The notes: generated by a model not told the origin, from the letters alone. A DNA stretch of 64,000 nt from an uncultured Desulfobulbaceae bacterium (GCA_947259225.1 CAMYLK010000004.1:124001-188000); one strand, 5' to 3'; positions 45,704 to 54,181 are shown, counted from the first letter of the stretch. Numbers and translations: made by a program.

Positions 45704-46755
45704 ACAGGACTCCAGCCCATATTATTCTTGATTTGACCTGCATAGTCATTTTCCCTATAGCCCTTGTCTTTATTCTGGAAAGTCTTTCGTTTATCCTGAT
45801 CCCTTTTCTGATTGCCCTGCTTTTCTGCTACGCAATTGGTCTTCCCATGGATTATCTCCAACAGCATCATGTTCCTCCTGTCATCCGGATTTTACTGACT
45901 GTATTTTTTTTGGTCGGCATCTGTTACATCCTTGAACGACTCATCCAGCAGAACCTTGCCAGCCTGATGGAATCGTGGCCTGATTTTGAAGAGAAGTTCT
46001 GGGTATATACCAGTATTGTTCTTGATAAACTTGAAATTCCTCAGGAAAAAGCCAGGGAAACACTCAGGGCATTTTTTTCCAACCTTGGCAAAGATGAATT
46101 GAAACCGATAGGGGTGCTGATGCAGTACCTGAGCGGTTCATTCTTTTCGTTTCTGGGCAACGCGTTCTGGGTGATCCTGTTTGTCGTTTTCATCCTTTCC
46201 GAGCGCGGGGCGGTTGCCAGGAAAATAGTCAAAGGTTTTGGCCCGGAAAAAGCCATCAATATCCTTGATACGATGTGGAAAATAAACAAATCCGTTCAGC
46301 AGTATTTAGGATTGAAAACACTGATCAGCCTTCTCACGGGGATATTGGTATGGATATTATTGGCGCTCCTGCAGGTACCGTTGCCTTTTCTCTGGGGTTT
46401 GCTTGCCTTCCTTCTGAATTTTATTCCAAACATCGGGTCAGTCATAGCCGGAATCCCACCAGTTCTGGTCACGCTTTTTGACAGCGGCTCCATTGTTAAA
46501 ACGCTGGCTGTGACCATTGTCTTTGTTGTTGTCCAGACTGTGGTTGGCAATATTGTTGAACCCAAAGTACTGGGCAGAGGACTTGACCTCAGCCCTCTTG
46601 TTGTCCTGCTTTCTCTTTTATTCTGGGGTTGGCTGTGGGGTATACCCGGCATGCTTCTTTCCGTTCCCATGACCGCAGCACTTAAGATCGGCCTCGAACA
46701 GTTTGATAATACAAAACCGATTGCAATTCTCCTGGGTGATACGCCTGAACCCTAG
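45700..46755 (+). CDS. AI-2E family transporter (second copy)
   Basis: The 351-aa integral membrane protein has the PerM/AI-2E layout and the family motifs FLLNFIPNIGSVIAGIPPVL and NIVEPKVLGRGLDLSPLVVLLSL near residues 225-305. It is a paralogue of the 35380 gene but not similar enough to be a recent duplicate. The substrate is unknown. Translationally coupled to the zinc-ribbon gene. Confidence 0.88.
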   Translation: MNRTPAHIILDLTCIVIFPIALVFILESLSFILIPFLIALLFCYAIGLPMDYLQQHHVPPVIRILLTVFFLVGICYILERLIQQNLASLMESWPDFEEKFWVYTSIVLDKLEIPQEKARETLRAFFSNLGKDELKPIGVLMQYLSGSFFSFLGNAFWVILFVVFILSERGAVARKIVKGFGPEKAINILDTMWKINKSVQQYLGLKTLISLLTGILVWILLALLQVPLPFLWGLLAFLLNFIPNIGSVIAGIPPVLVTLFDSGSIVKTLAVTIVFVVVQTVVGNIVEPKVLGRGLDLSPLVVLLSLLFWGWLWGIPGMLLSVPMTAALKIGLEQFDNTKPIAILLGDTPEP

Positions 46756-46930
46756 CACATTCCCAACACGTCGCTAAACTAAACATTAGCCCGTAATTGC
46801 CTGAATTTATACATAGTTATCCTGCTATTCTTGAGAACAGTTGCCATGTGGTTTGTTGCCGATCCATGTTCCCACGCTGTGGTATTTTTTGCTGGACAAC
46901 ATAATTTTCCCGTGATACAAAATAGTAACT

Positions 46931-46974
46931 GGTGGGTGATGAAAACGGTAAGCGGTGGGTGAAAGAAACGGTAA
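46931..46974. repeat. Two 21-bp imperfect direct repeats
   Basis: GGTGGGTGATGAAAACGGTAA (46931-46951) recurs as GGTGGGTGAAAGAAACGGTAA (46954-46974), just upstream of the two-CW gene. These may be regulator-binding sites. Nothing else is visible in 46756-46998. Confidence 0.4.
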
Positions 46975-46998
46975 AATTTTCAGGTCAAAGGTGATGTT

Positions 46999-47364
46999 AT
47001 GAGTAGGATGAACTGTTGGGAATTTCAGGAATGCGGCCGCGAACCCGGTGGCAAAAAAGCAAGAGAAATGGGAGTCTGCCCGGTAACCGTTGAATCATCA
47101 GTTAGCGGAATCAATCATGGGAAAAATGCTGGCCGGTCGTGCTGGGCGGTTGCCGGTACTCTTTGTGGCGGAGATCAGCAGGGCACGTATGCTGAAAAAC
47201 TTGGCAATTGTTTGCAATGTGACTTTTATGCTTTTGTGCGTGGTCAGGAACGGGAAAAATTTATAAACACCAGAAAGATCCTGGATGTTCTTGCCGGCAA
47301 GATAACTGCGTCCTGCGTTATTGAAAAAGATAAGCGTGATTCGGAGATTAAAAACGCAATTTAG
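46999..47364 (+). CDS. Two-CW domain protein
   Basis: The 121-aa cysteine-rich protein has two CW-type segments: NCWEFQECGREPGG...GVCPV (about 5-28) and GRSCWAVAGTLCGGDQQG...NCLQCDFY (about 48-78). Spaced C-W and C-x-x-C pairs suggest metal or redox binding. Such modules occur alone or at the ends of PAS/GGDEF proteins in delta-proteobacteria, from memory. No function is established. The terminator at 47431 follows. Confidence 0.78.
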   Translation: MSRMNCWEFQECGREPGGKKAREMGVCPVTVESSVSGINHGKNAGRSCWAVAGTLCGGDQQGTYAEKLGNCLQCDFYAFVRGQEREKFINTRKILDVLAGKITASCVIEKDKRDSEIKNAI

Positions 47365-47430
47365 TGACTCCATGATTTTTATTACTGAGGCGGCAGGCAA
47401 TTTAAGATAATAAAAGTCAGGTTGTTGATA

Positions 47431-47465
47431 AAAGGCGGCAGGGTTAAACCGGTCGCCTTTTTTTA
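47431..47465 (+). terminator. Terminator of the two-CW gene
   Basis: AAAGGCG (47431-47437) pairs with CGCCTTT (47454-47460), with further partial pairing inside, followed by TTTTTATT. It lies 67 bp after the stop codon. Confidence 0.75.
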
Positions 47466-47599
47466 TTCTATCAAAGAAAGACCTGCTTCAAGCCCTGTTT
47501 ATTTGGAATTCAGCATGTTAAAACTTGCACTTTGATGTAAATGTCTGGAATAATCATGCCAACCAAAATTCTACTAAACCTGAGGGTAAAGAGATTATT

Positions 47600-48148
47600 A
47601 TGAAATATTCTTATTGTCTGCTGTCTTTCTTTATAGCAATTATTATTTTGACCTCTACTTATACCGCTGCTTTTTCAGCGGAACTTCCGGAGGGTATGAA
47701 TGAATTTATTCACAGTTATCTTGCTGCTGCGAAACAAAAAGACCCGGAAGCGATAAAAAAGCTTTCGCACCAGGCTTCAATGGAATGTTCTGCAAAGGAA
47801 GAGAAGGAATTTTACAACCAGCTTGTGCAGCAGCAGATCGTGAAGTTCGGCAGTGAGGATAATGTAATAACAATTAAATACCAGCAACTTTCAGCTGAAA
47901 ACCTGAAGAGGATGAGCAAGAGCCTTAAAAAGAGGAATATGAAATGGCCAGTCAGTCCGGAAGGGAGGATAATTATATTTTATGCTTCCTTTCATAAAAC
48001 AAGCAAGGCGGCTATTTTTGTTGCTCGCGATTCTCAAGGTTGGAAATGGGTCCATGTCTGCAGGGAAGAAAGCCGGGAGGACTCGCAACCAGTCGTTTTT
48101 AGTAATGAGTTTTTGAAATTCGGAGGTAAAACCAAAAAGAGCAGTTAG
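47600..48148 (+). CDS. Hypothetical secreted protein
   Basis: From ATG 47600 the product has 182 aa with a signal peptide (CLLSFFIAIIILTSTYTAAFSA), giving a mature protein with an NTF2-like or lipocalin-like start (EGMNEFIHSYLAAAKQKDPEAIKKL). The rest is mixed alpha/beta and ends basic. I do not recognise a family. An upstream in-frame ATG (47525) would bury the signal peptide and is rejected. The 258 bp from here to tRNA-Pro holds no convincing gene. Confidence 0.6.
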   Translation: MKYSYCLLSFFIAIIILTSTYTAAFSAELPEGMNEFIHSYLAAAKQKDPEAIKKLSHQASMECSAKEEKEFYNQLVQQQIVKFGSEDNVITIKYQQLSAENLKRMSKSLKKRNMKWPVSPEGRIIIFYASFHKTSKAAIFVARDSQGWKWVHVCREESREDSQPVVFSNEFLKFGGKTKKSS

Positions 48149-48406
48149 CAGATCACAACAGGAAAGAAGAATACATCATGACGGTGTGTCCATTTATAAA
48201 TCGGGAAAGATCCCGGTTATGTTATTTCTCCCGGTCCGCTGTTTATTACTCTGCAAGTTTAAATGGCGGGCGTTTTAGATTCTGGAACTTCGGAACAGGC
48301 CGCTCGGTAATTTTCAGGTAACTTGGATCCCCTATTGTTGCCGCGTATTTTAACCAGGTAAGCATGACCTTGGCATCATATAGATTGATTTTTGTTTTTG
48401 TAATAG

Positions 48407-48484
48407 TGGTCGGGGCGGTAGGATTCGAACCTACGACCTCCTGCTCCCAAGGCAGGCGCGCTAACCAGGCTGCGCTACGCCCCG
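48407..48484 (-). tRNA. tRNA-Pro (TGG)
   Basis: This 78-nt minus-strand cloverleaf has acceptor CGGGGCG/CGCCCCG, D-arm GCGCAGCCTGGTTAGCGC, anticodon loop CTTGGGA on a CCTGC/GCAGG stem, T-loop TTCGAAT, discriminator A and encoded CCA. Confidence 0.95.
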
Positions 48485-48667
48485 ACGGCGGCTTTTGCCG
48501 AACGGCAAAAAAAGTGGATACCGTGATAACGGTTTTTCAAGACAAGCGCAAGTCCTTTTTTAACTTTCTCTTGACTGGCTTTAAGTGCTGTGCTAATAAA
48601 AGTTGCTTTGAATCGACGGCCATTTTATTATTGCTATCGGTTTGACATTATTTGTTGTTTTTACATT

Positions 48668-48869
48668 GAGTTCCTGGGTAGCTCAGTTGGTAGAGTCCCG
48701 ACGGTGTCGGGATTAACCACCCCGCAACCGGGTTTTATTCTGGGAACATTTGAAACGATAAACAATTTGAGTTCCTGGGTAGCTCAGTTGGTAGAGTCCC
48801 GACGGTGTCGGGATTAACCACCCCGCAACCGGGTTTTATTCTGGGAACATTTGAAACGATAAACAATTT
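48668..48869 (+). repeat. Two perfect 101-bp tandem repeats derived from tRNA-Asn
   Basis: Units 48668-48768 and 48769-48869 are identical. Each begins with the tRNA-Asn 5' half (TCCTGGGTAGCTCAGTTGG, through TAGAG) as in the intact gene that follows. The 5' strand of the anticodon arm is then replaced by TCCCGACGGTGTCGGGA, a 7-bp hairpin, before rejoining at TTAACCACC. The T-arm and acceptor 3' half are gone; a 30-bp A/T-rich tail (ending AAACAATTT) follows. These cannot fold as functional tRNA. Confidence 0.9.
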
Positions 48870-48873
48870 GAGT

Positions 48874-48949
48874 TCCTGGGTAGCTCAGTTGGTAGAGCAG
48901 GTGGCTGTTAACCACCCTGTCGGGGGTTCGAGTCCCTCCCCAGGAGCCA
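48874..48949 (+). tRNA. tRNA-Asn (GTT)
   Basis: This intact 76-nt cloverleaf has acceptor TCCTGGG/CCCAGGA, D-arm GCTCAGTTGGTAGAGC, anticodon loop CTGTTAA on a GGTGG/CCACC stem, T-loop TTCGAGT, discriminator G and encoded CCA. Two degenerate copies of its 5' half precede it and two degenerate copies of its 3' part occur downstream (49228-49345, 52867-52961). Confidence 0.95.
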
Positions 48950-48955
48950 GTATTT

Positions 48956-48986
48956 AAGCCCGGTCAGAAATGATCGGGCTTTTTTT
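48956..48986 (+). terminator. Terminator of tRNA-Asn
   Basis: An 11-bp stem with one G-U pair (AAGCCCGGTCA / TGATCGGGCTT) and GAAA tetraloop is followed by a run of seven T. The same hairpin, almost base for base, is copied at 49310-49340 and at 52931-52961. Confidence 0.9.
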
Positions 48987-49259
48987 ATGGATTATTACGT
49001 TTACATTCTCCAGTCCGAGTCAACAGGACGATATTACATTGGCCATACAGATGACCTTGAGCGAAGGGTCCTTCAACATAATGACCCTGAATATCATGGA
49101 TCAAAAACAACCAAACGATTTCATGGTCCGTGGACGGTAGTTTACAGCGAAACATATAAGACACGTTCAGAAGCAGTTGTTCGTGAAAAGCAGATCAAGG
49201 TATGGAAAAGCCGAAAAATGATTGCGCAGTTGGTAGAGTCCCGACAGAGTCGGGATTAA
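48987..49259 (+). CDS. GIY-YIG nuclease-domain protein ending inside a tRNA-Asn relic
   Basis: The 90-aa protein is a stand-alone GIY-YIG (URI) domain: YYVYILQSESTGRYYIGHTDDLERRVLQH (residues 3-31) contains the split GIY...YIG motif and catalytic Tyr/Arg, followed by GPWTVVYSETYKTRSEAVVREKQIK with the metal-binding Glu. The last 12 codons (IAQLVESRQSRD) and the TAA are supplied by the D-arm and anticodon loop of a degenerate tRNA-Asn copy. The ATG directly abuts the tRNA-Asn terminator T-run and has no Shine-Dalgarno. Likely a selfish or homing-type element; activity unproven. Confidence 0.85.
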   Translation: MDYYVYILQSESTGRYYIGHTDDLERRVLQHNDPEYHGSKTTKRFHGPWTVVYSETYKTRSEAVVREKQIKVWKSRKMIAQLVESRQSRD

Positions 49260-49345
49260 CCACCCTGCCCCGACGGGAGTCGGGGGTCACCTCCCCAGGA
49301 GCCAGTATTTAAGCCCGGTCAGAAATGATCGGGCTTTTTTTATGG
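49228..49345 (+). repeat. Degenerate tRNA-Asn copy with duplicated terminator (56-bp direct repeat)
   Basis: The copy begins in the D-arm (AGTTGGTAGAG), carries hairpin TCCCGACAGAGTCGGGA in the anticodon arm and a second hairpin CCCCGAC-GGGA-GTCGGGG in the T-arm, and regains the exact tRNA 3' end. Bases 49290-49345 repeat 48935-48990 exactly: 56 bp covering the tRNA 3' end, terminator and ATGG. The duplication unit is 355 bp and contains the GIY-YIG ORF. Confidence 0.9.
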
Positions 49346-49768
49346 GCAAGTTTTGCTGGCTGGTAACAGGAAAAGTAACAAACCTAATTGTATTACACAT
49401 TGGTAACTCAGATAACGGGAATTGTTCTCATTTTATTCTTATAGACAATATAGACAACTAGTTAAGTTGTCAGTGTCTTTTATTAGCCTGTCATCGATCT
49501 TATCTAAAAAACAGACAGTTACGCTGTGGTACCCGGATATCGTGCAAGCTTGATTTTGCAATAAACTCTCTTTGTATTTCTATGGCACGGTTTTCGCAAT
49601 GCAATTGCAGTTATGCTGTGGTACCCGGATTTTGTACAAGCGTAATTATGTAAAAGATTCTTATCCATTATTATGGAGCAGGTATCGTTGATACTACCTC
49701 TCGGGAGCGAAGGAATATCAGCGATTTTTTTAAATAGCTATTAAATTGAACTCTTTGGGAGGTTCGCT
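49346..49768 (+). other. Intergenic region with 34-bp repeated motif and sigma-54 promoter
   Basis: No gene is supported. CAGTTAYGCTGTGGTACCC-type sequence (34 bp with CGGAT...CAAGC) occurs at 49516-49549 and 49608-49641, a 92-bp period with four mismatches. It lies either side of the sigma-54 site, as enhancer or repressor sites might. The inner CTGTGGTACCCGGAT core is identical. Confidence 0.55.
49583..49598 (+). promoter_or_regulatory. Sigma-54 promoter upstream of chemoreceptor gene
   Basis: TGGCACGGTTTTCGCA matches the consensus TGGCACG-N4-TTGCA with one change; GG and GC are exactly 10 nt apart (-24/-12). It lies 170 bp before the chemoreceptor start. A sigma-54 activator is encoded at 59380, but no link is shown. 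Confidence 0.65.
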
Positions 49769-51706
49769 GTGGGTGCAGGAATTTTACAAAGTCTTCGTGG
49801 AAGACTTATGGTACCAATTTCCACTATAGTCCTGGTCATTATCGCCTTGATTAGCATTACTTTGATATGGAGCGAAAAAAAAGCATTCACCGAAGTTTCT
49901 AATAAAGTAACTGCGATCGCCGATGAGGTTGGTTCAAAACAAAACGATGCCATGCATCGAATTGAAAAAGAACAAGTTCAATCAGCTAACGATTCTCTTA
50001 CGATAAAAGGTGAGAGTATGCTGAAATTTGTAGCAGGTATTTCAACCCTGCCCATGACGACTTTTGATTTTACTACATTAAACTACTACTGTCTTTCACT
50101 CTCCAGCGACCCCGACATTCTCCTTGCGTATATTAAATGGGCTGATGGAGAGTTTTTAACAACCTTCCGAAATGAGAAAGATGAAAAACTATTATCAATA
50201 GTCGAAAATGTCGAAAATTTATCTCTGCAGCAAATTACTGAAACACTCATTCAGCATGAAAATGTGATAAGCCTTGAAAAAGAAATATCAAGCAACGGAA
50301 TAATTCATGGAAAACTCTTCCTCCTTCTCTCAAAGGAAAAGATTCTAACACAAGCTGCAAATATCAAATCTGATTTCAACACAATGTCCAGTGAATTAAA
50401 CGATTATTTTGTTCAACTTGGACAGGACGTAAACAGCGAACTCAAGAGTTCAACCAAAAGAAGTGTTTTGCAGTCAATCATTGCAAGTTTTGTCGGTGTC
50501 CTCCTCCTCACTTTTTCAGTCGCCTTTTTAATTGATAAGCTGGTTATTAAACCAGCTGTAAAAGTTATGAACATAATTGATGAAATGAAAAAAGGACGTT
50601 TGTCTGAGAAGTTGAACCTCAACCAAACTGATGAGATAGGAAGGATGGGTAACAGTATTGACGCCTTCTGTGACAATTTGAATGAAAATGTCATCAGTAC
50701 AATAAAAAAACTTGCAGAGGGTGACCTGAATTTCAAGGTTACTCCATTTGACGAGAAGGATGAAATTGGCAATGCACTCCAGAAAATGTCACAAAATCTG
50801 ACAACAACAATTCAACAGATTCAGGAAAATGCACAAGTGCTTACCAGGTCATCAGAAAACATATCAGCTATTTCAACACAACTGGCTGCAGGTGCGGAGG
50901 AGTCATCCTCCCAAGCAACCAATGTGGCTGCATCCACTGAACAGATTAATCTCAGCTCGCATGATATTAGTCAAACTGCTGAACAAATGTCAGAAAACAT
51001 GACAAAACTCACTGAAGTTACTGAGAAAATTTCATCTGAAGTAAAAGAGATCGGCAATAAAGCCAATATGGGATCAAAAGTCAGTAACAATGCACTCACT
51101 ACAGTGAACAATGCAAGTGCAACAATCTCAGCCCTTCAGGAATCTGCTGAAGAAATAGATATTACCACAGCGACTATAGAAGAAATAACAGACCAGACAA
51201 AACTCCTGGCCTTAAATGCCACTATTGAAGCGGCTCGTGCTGGAGACGCAGGAAAGGGTTTTGCTGTTGTTGCAGGTGAGGTTAAGGAGCTAGCTAAGCA
51301 GAGTGCAGATGCTGCTGAAACCATTTCTGCTTTAATTAAAGGGGTTCAAAATAAGACGGAAGAGACCGCAAGAGCAATAATCGAAGTGCAGGGTGTTATA
51401 AAACAACTGAACCAATCATCAGAAATTATCACCACTGCAGTCAATAATCACTCAAATGAAACACAGAATATGATGACAATCATGGTCAGTTCTAGAGAAG
51501 GGGCGACAGAAGTTACGGAGAATATCCTTTCCCTTTCAAAGGGTGCAAATGAAGTTGCCTCAAATATTCAGGGTGTTAGTTCCGGAATGAATGAAAGCAG
51601 CAGAGGGATAAGGCAGGTGAGCGAATCCGCAGAAGAGCTTGCCACACTCGCAATGCAACTCAATAATCTCGTTGGAGGTTTCACTCTAGGGCAAGCAACG
51701 AGTTAA
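49769..51706 (+). CDS. Methyl-accepting chemotaxis protein (periplasmic sensor, HAMP)
   Basis: The 645-aa receptor starts at GTG 49769 after GGGAGG. It has a helix at about 13-35, a periplasmic region (about 36-230) with no family I can name, a second helix at about 236-260, HAMP ([22 protein letters not shown]), and an MA domain. The adaptor-binding hairpin tip is around [45 protein letters not shown] sequence near 480-520. The gene is A/T-richer than its neighbours and lies inside the segment bounded by tRNA-Asn relics, downstream of a sigma-54 promoter. Confidence 0.93.
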   Translation: MGAGILQSLRGRLMVPISTIVLVIIALISITLIWSEKKAFTEVSNKVTAIADEVGSKQNDAMHRIEKEQVQSANDSLTIKGESMLKFVAGISTLPMTTFDFTTLNYYCLSLSSDPDILLAYIKWADGEFLTTFRNEKDEKLLSIVENVENLSLQQITETLIQHENVISLEKEISSNGIIHGKLFLLLSKEKILTQAANIKSDFNTMSSELNDYFVQLGQDVNSELKSSTKRSVLQSIIASFVGVLLLTFSVAFLIDKLVIKPAVKVMNIIDEMKKGRLSEKLNLNQTDEIGRMGNSIDAFCDNLNENVISTIKKLAEGDLNFKVTPFDEKDEIGNALQKMSQNLTTTIQQIQENAQVLTRSSENISAISTQLAAGAEESSSQATNVAASTEQINLSSHDISQTAEQMSENMTKLTEVTEKISSEVKEIGNKANMGSKVSNNALTTVNNASATISALQESAEEIDITTATIEEITDQTKLLALNATIEAARAGDAGKGFAVVAGEVKELAKQSADAAETISALIKGVQNKTEETARAIIEVQGVIKQLNQSSEIITTAVNNHSNETQNMMTIMVSSREGATEVTENILSLSKGANEVASNIQGVSSGMNESSRGIRQVSESAEELATLAMQLNNLVGGFTLGQATS

Positions 51707-51748
51707 TGCGTGTAAAAAGTAAGACATTTTAAATAATTGCTCTTTGTT

Positions 51749-51810
51749 AAGGAGGTGATTTGCAAAATAAGCAACTCAAAGGTATTGCCATGGAAAGAGC
51801 AGGAGGATAA
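51749..51810 (+). other. Perfect Shine-Dalgarno followed by a 16-codon ORF
   Basis: AAGGAGGTGAT (51749-51759) is fully complementary to the 16S 3' end and precedes TTG 51760, which opens only 16 codons (MQNKQLKGIAMERAGG) before TAA. It looks like a decayed gene start or a short leader upstream of the binding-protein gene. Confidence 0.3.
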
Positions 51811-51915
51811 CAGGAAGATTTTCATTCATTATTTCATGTTTTTATCTTTACTGCTCATGAGAATGAAATCAATTTCAAGAAATCATAACTGAAAAAATTT
51901 ATGGAGAAAGATTAC

Positions 51916-52713
51916 ATGAAATATGCAAAGTAATTGTTAATAGCTATCAGCTTAATGCTTTTCCTGGTGGGACCTCTTCCATTGCATGCAGCTGATAACA
52001 TTAACTACGTCGGTTCTTCAACAGTCGGTGTTTTTATGAAAGATGCCGCAAAAGTTTATACAGATGCGACATTCAATATTAACACGGAGCCTGAAAGCGG
52101 TGGCGGCGAGACAGCTACGGCTGCCGGCAGAACAGATATTGGTGGAGTTGCCCGTAACGTGAAGAATGAAATACTCAACCAGGGGGTTCAGCAAGTACTG
52201 ATTGGAAAAGATGCCATCGGTGTTAGGATTAATGCCAATAATCAAATATCGAGTCTCTCCGCAGACCAACTGAAAGGGATTTTCACGGGTAAAATAACCA
52301 ATTGGAAAGAAGTTGGTGGAAGTGACATGGCGATCAACGTATATATAGTGAACCCGCAATCTGCTACCCGGAAGGTATTTAAAAATGTTATTTTGGGAGA
52401 TGCAGACTATTCCGGCAAAAATATTCAAACAATCTGGCCTGATCCAGCTATTTTAGACAAGGTTGCCGCAGATCAAAATGGCATAGGGCAGTTGAGCTTT
52501 GCCTTAAGTTCAGGCCATCCTGCAGTGCAGCAGGTGAAGCGTGTTAATATTTGGGACCAGGAAGCATCAGTAAACAACAGTAGTTATCCAATAACTCGTC
52601 CATTATACCTTATTACCAAGGGAGAACCTACGGGCGGGGTCAAAAAATTTGTTGACTGGGCAGTTTCGGCAGAAGGCCAGGCTATTGTTAAAAAATATTT
52701 TGTAGGAATCTGA
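51916..52713 (+). pseudogene. Phosphate-type (PstS-like) binding protein with early in-frame stop
   Basis: ATG 51916 follows GGAG and reads MKYAK before TAA (51931-51933), then continues in frame as LLIAISLMLFLVGPLPLHA, clearly the rest of its signal peptide, and a PBP-like domain: YVGSSTVGVFMKDA, GGGETATAAGRTDIGG, KDAIGVRINANN, NPQSATRKVF. A TTG right after the stop could restart translation but lacks a ribosome site and would truncate the basic n-region. The 259 codons after the stop are intact, so the lesion is recent, or restart occurs. It may be a ligand-binding partner of the chemoreceptor. Confidence 0.75.
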
Positions 52714-52866
52714 TCTTTTTTAGAAAAGTAACTCCATGCTTATTACCACAATAAATGGGTAACAAGATTTTGTCCCGACAGCGAGGTTTTTATGAATTTT
52801 ATAAAACTGTTCATGTACGAACAGTATGTAAATAAGTATCAATATTTTAGGGGCATGAAAGAATTT

Positions 52867-52961
52867 TCCTAAGTAGCTCGTTGGTAGAGTTCCGACACAG
52901 TCGTGGGTCATCTCCCCAGGAGCCAGTATTTAAGCCCGGTCAGAAATGATCGGGCTTTTTT
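52867..52961 (+). repeat. Third tRNA-Asn relic with terminator
   Basis: TCCTAAGTAGCTCGTTGGTAG is a decayed tRNA-Asn 5' half. It then runs through TTCCGACACAGTCGTGGGTC, apparently a deletion between the two CCCGAC/GTCGGG hairpins of the 49228 copy, into CTCCCCAGGAGCCAG and the same GAAA-loop terminator. Bases 52912-52961 match 49291-49340. The 3.6 kb between holds the chemoreceptor and binding-protein genes. Confidence 0.85.
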
Positions 52962-53095
52962 GTTTCATAAACAAGGATTAAAAGATAAAATTGTTGTGTA
53001 TAGGTCGTAAAAAGAAGTAGGCCGAGTAATATAAAACTTTCCACAGAAAACGGTCTTGAGCGCAACAGGCATTGCCAAACAAAAGGAGTGCTGCT

Positions 53096-54172
53096 TTGAA
53101 AAAATTGTCTTTTCTTGACAGGTTCTTAACCCTCTGGATCTTCCTTGCTATGTTTATCGGTGTGATTGGCGGGTACCTGTATCCGAATATACAAAATTTC
53201 ATAAACAGGTTTCAGGTTGGGACAACCAACATTCCCATAGCCATCGGCCTTATCCTCATGATGTACCCACCTCTGGCCAAGGTCAGATATGAAAAACTGC
53301 ATGAGGTTTTTAAGAATGGCAAAGTTCTGACTTTGTCCCTTGTTCAGAACTGGGTTATCGGCCCTGTTCTTATGTTCGTGCTGGCAATTCTCTTTCTTTC
53401 AGGTCACCACGAATACATGGTAGGGCTCATACTGATCGGCCTGGCCCGCTGCATAGCCATGGTCATTGTCTGGAATGATCTGGCTGACGGAGACAGGGAA
53501 TACTGTGCCGGGCTCGTTGCCTTTAATTCGATTTTCCAGGTAATCTTTTTCTCGGTTTATGCCTGGATTTTTATCACAGTTTTACCGCGTAAACTAGGGC
53601 TTGAAGGGGCTGTGGTAGATATTTCCATGGCAGAGATCGCCAAGTCTGTCTTTATCTATCTTGGTATTCCTTTTATAGCGGGAATAATAACACGTATTAT
53701 TGGTATCAAAACGATGGGTGAAACCTGGTACCAGGAAAAACTGCTGCCAATGCTCAGCCCGCTTACCCTTATTTTCCTGCTTTTTACCATTGTGGTGATG
53801 TTCTCCCTCAAGGGAGAATATATTGTGCAACTCCCTCTTGATGTGTTGAAGATTGCACTGCCTTTGACGATCTATTTTCTGATTATGTTCTTGGTGTCTT
53901 TTTACTTGTCTCTTAAGGCAGGAGCCACCTACGAACAGTCAACCACACTCTCCTTTACCGCAGCATCAAATAATTTTGAACTGGCAATTGCCGTGGCCAT
54001 CGCCGTCTTCGGCATTGATTCCGGGCAGGCCTTTGCCGCTGTTATCGGGCCTCTTGTCGAGGTACCGGTTCTCATCAGCCTGGTTAATGTGGCTTTCTGG
54101 TTTAAAAGAAAATATTTTCCGTATGCAGTTGAAACCCCGGTGGGGGTCTGCCATGTTTCCTGCAAAGAGTGA
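53096..54172 (+). CDS. arsB: Arsenite efflux permease, ACR3 family
   Basis: I chose TTG 53096, preceded by AAGGAG at 7 nt, giving 358 aa. The protein has ten transmembrane helices in the ACR3 pattern, beginning [20 protein letters not shown]. It includes the catalytic-Cys loop [19 protein letters not shown] near residue 125 and the late [21 protein letters not shown]3 exports As(III) by proton motive force. It is followed by arsC 9 bp on. No arsR regulator is nearby. Confidence 0.93.
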   Translation: MKKLSFLDRFLTLWIFLAMFIGVIGGYLYPNIQNFINRFQVGTTNIPIAIGLILMMYPPLAKVRYEKLHEVFKNGKVLTLSLVQNWVIGPVLMFVLAILFLSGHHEYMVGLILIGLARCIAMVIVWNDLADGDREYCAGLVAFNSIFQVIFFSVYAWIFITVLPRKLGLEGAVVDISMAEIAKSVFIYLGIPFIAGIITRIIGIKTMGETWYQEKLLPMLSPLTLIFLLFTIVVMFSLKGEYIVQLPLDVLKIALPLTIYFLIMFLVSFYLSLKAGATYEQSTTLSFTAASNNFELAIAVAIAVFGIDSGQAFAAVIGPLVEVPVLISLVNVAFWFKRKYFPYAVETPVGVCHVSCKE

Positions 54173-54181
54173 GAGGCGGTA

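Noticed and set aside
48178..48321. 47-codon ORF (MTVCPFINRERSRL...)
   Set aside because: Weak ribosome site and biased Arg/Ser composition; no support as a gene.
48364..48645. Plus-strand ORF with GAVGFEPTTSCSQGRRANQAALRP
   Set aside because: It is the reverse-strand translation of tRNA-Pro and its flanks, a well-known false ORF.
48590..48817. ORF translated through the 101-bp repeats
   Set aside because: Its sequence (SSVGRVPTVSGL...) is translated tRNA-Asn-like DNA, not a protein gene.
48668..48869. CRISPR array
   Set aside because: Only two directly abutting 101-bp copies without spacers, clearly tRNA-derived; no cas genes. No CRISPR array anywhere in the window.
49346..52866. Integrase or transposase in the tRNA-flanked segment
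   Set aside because: Neither strand shows a recombinase or terminal inverted repeats; mobility would need outside functions or homologous recombination.
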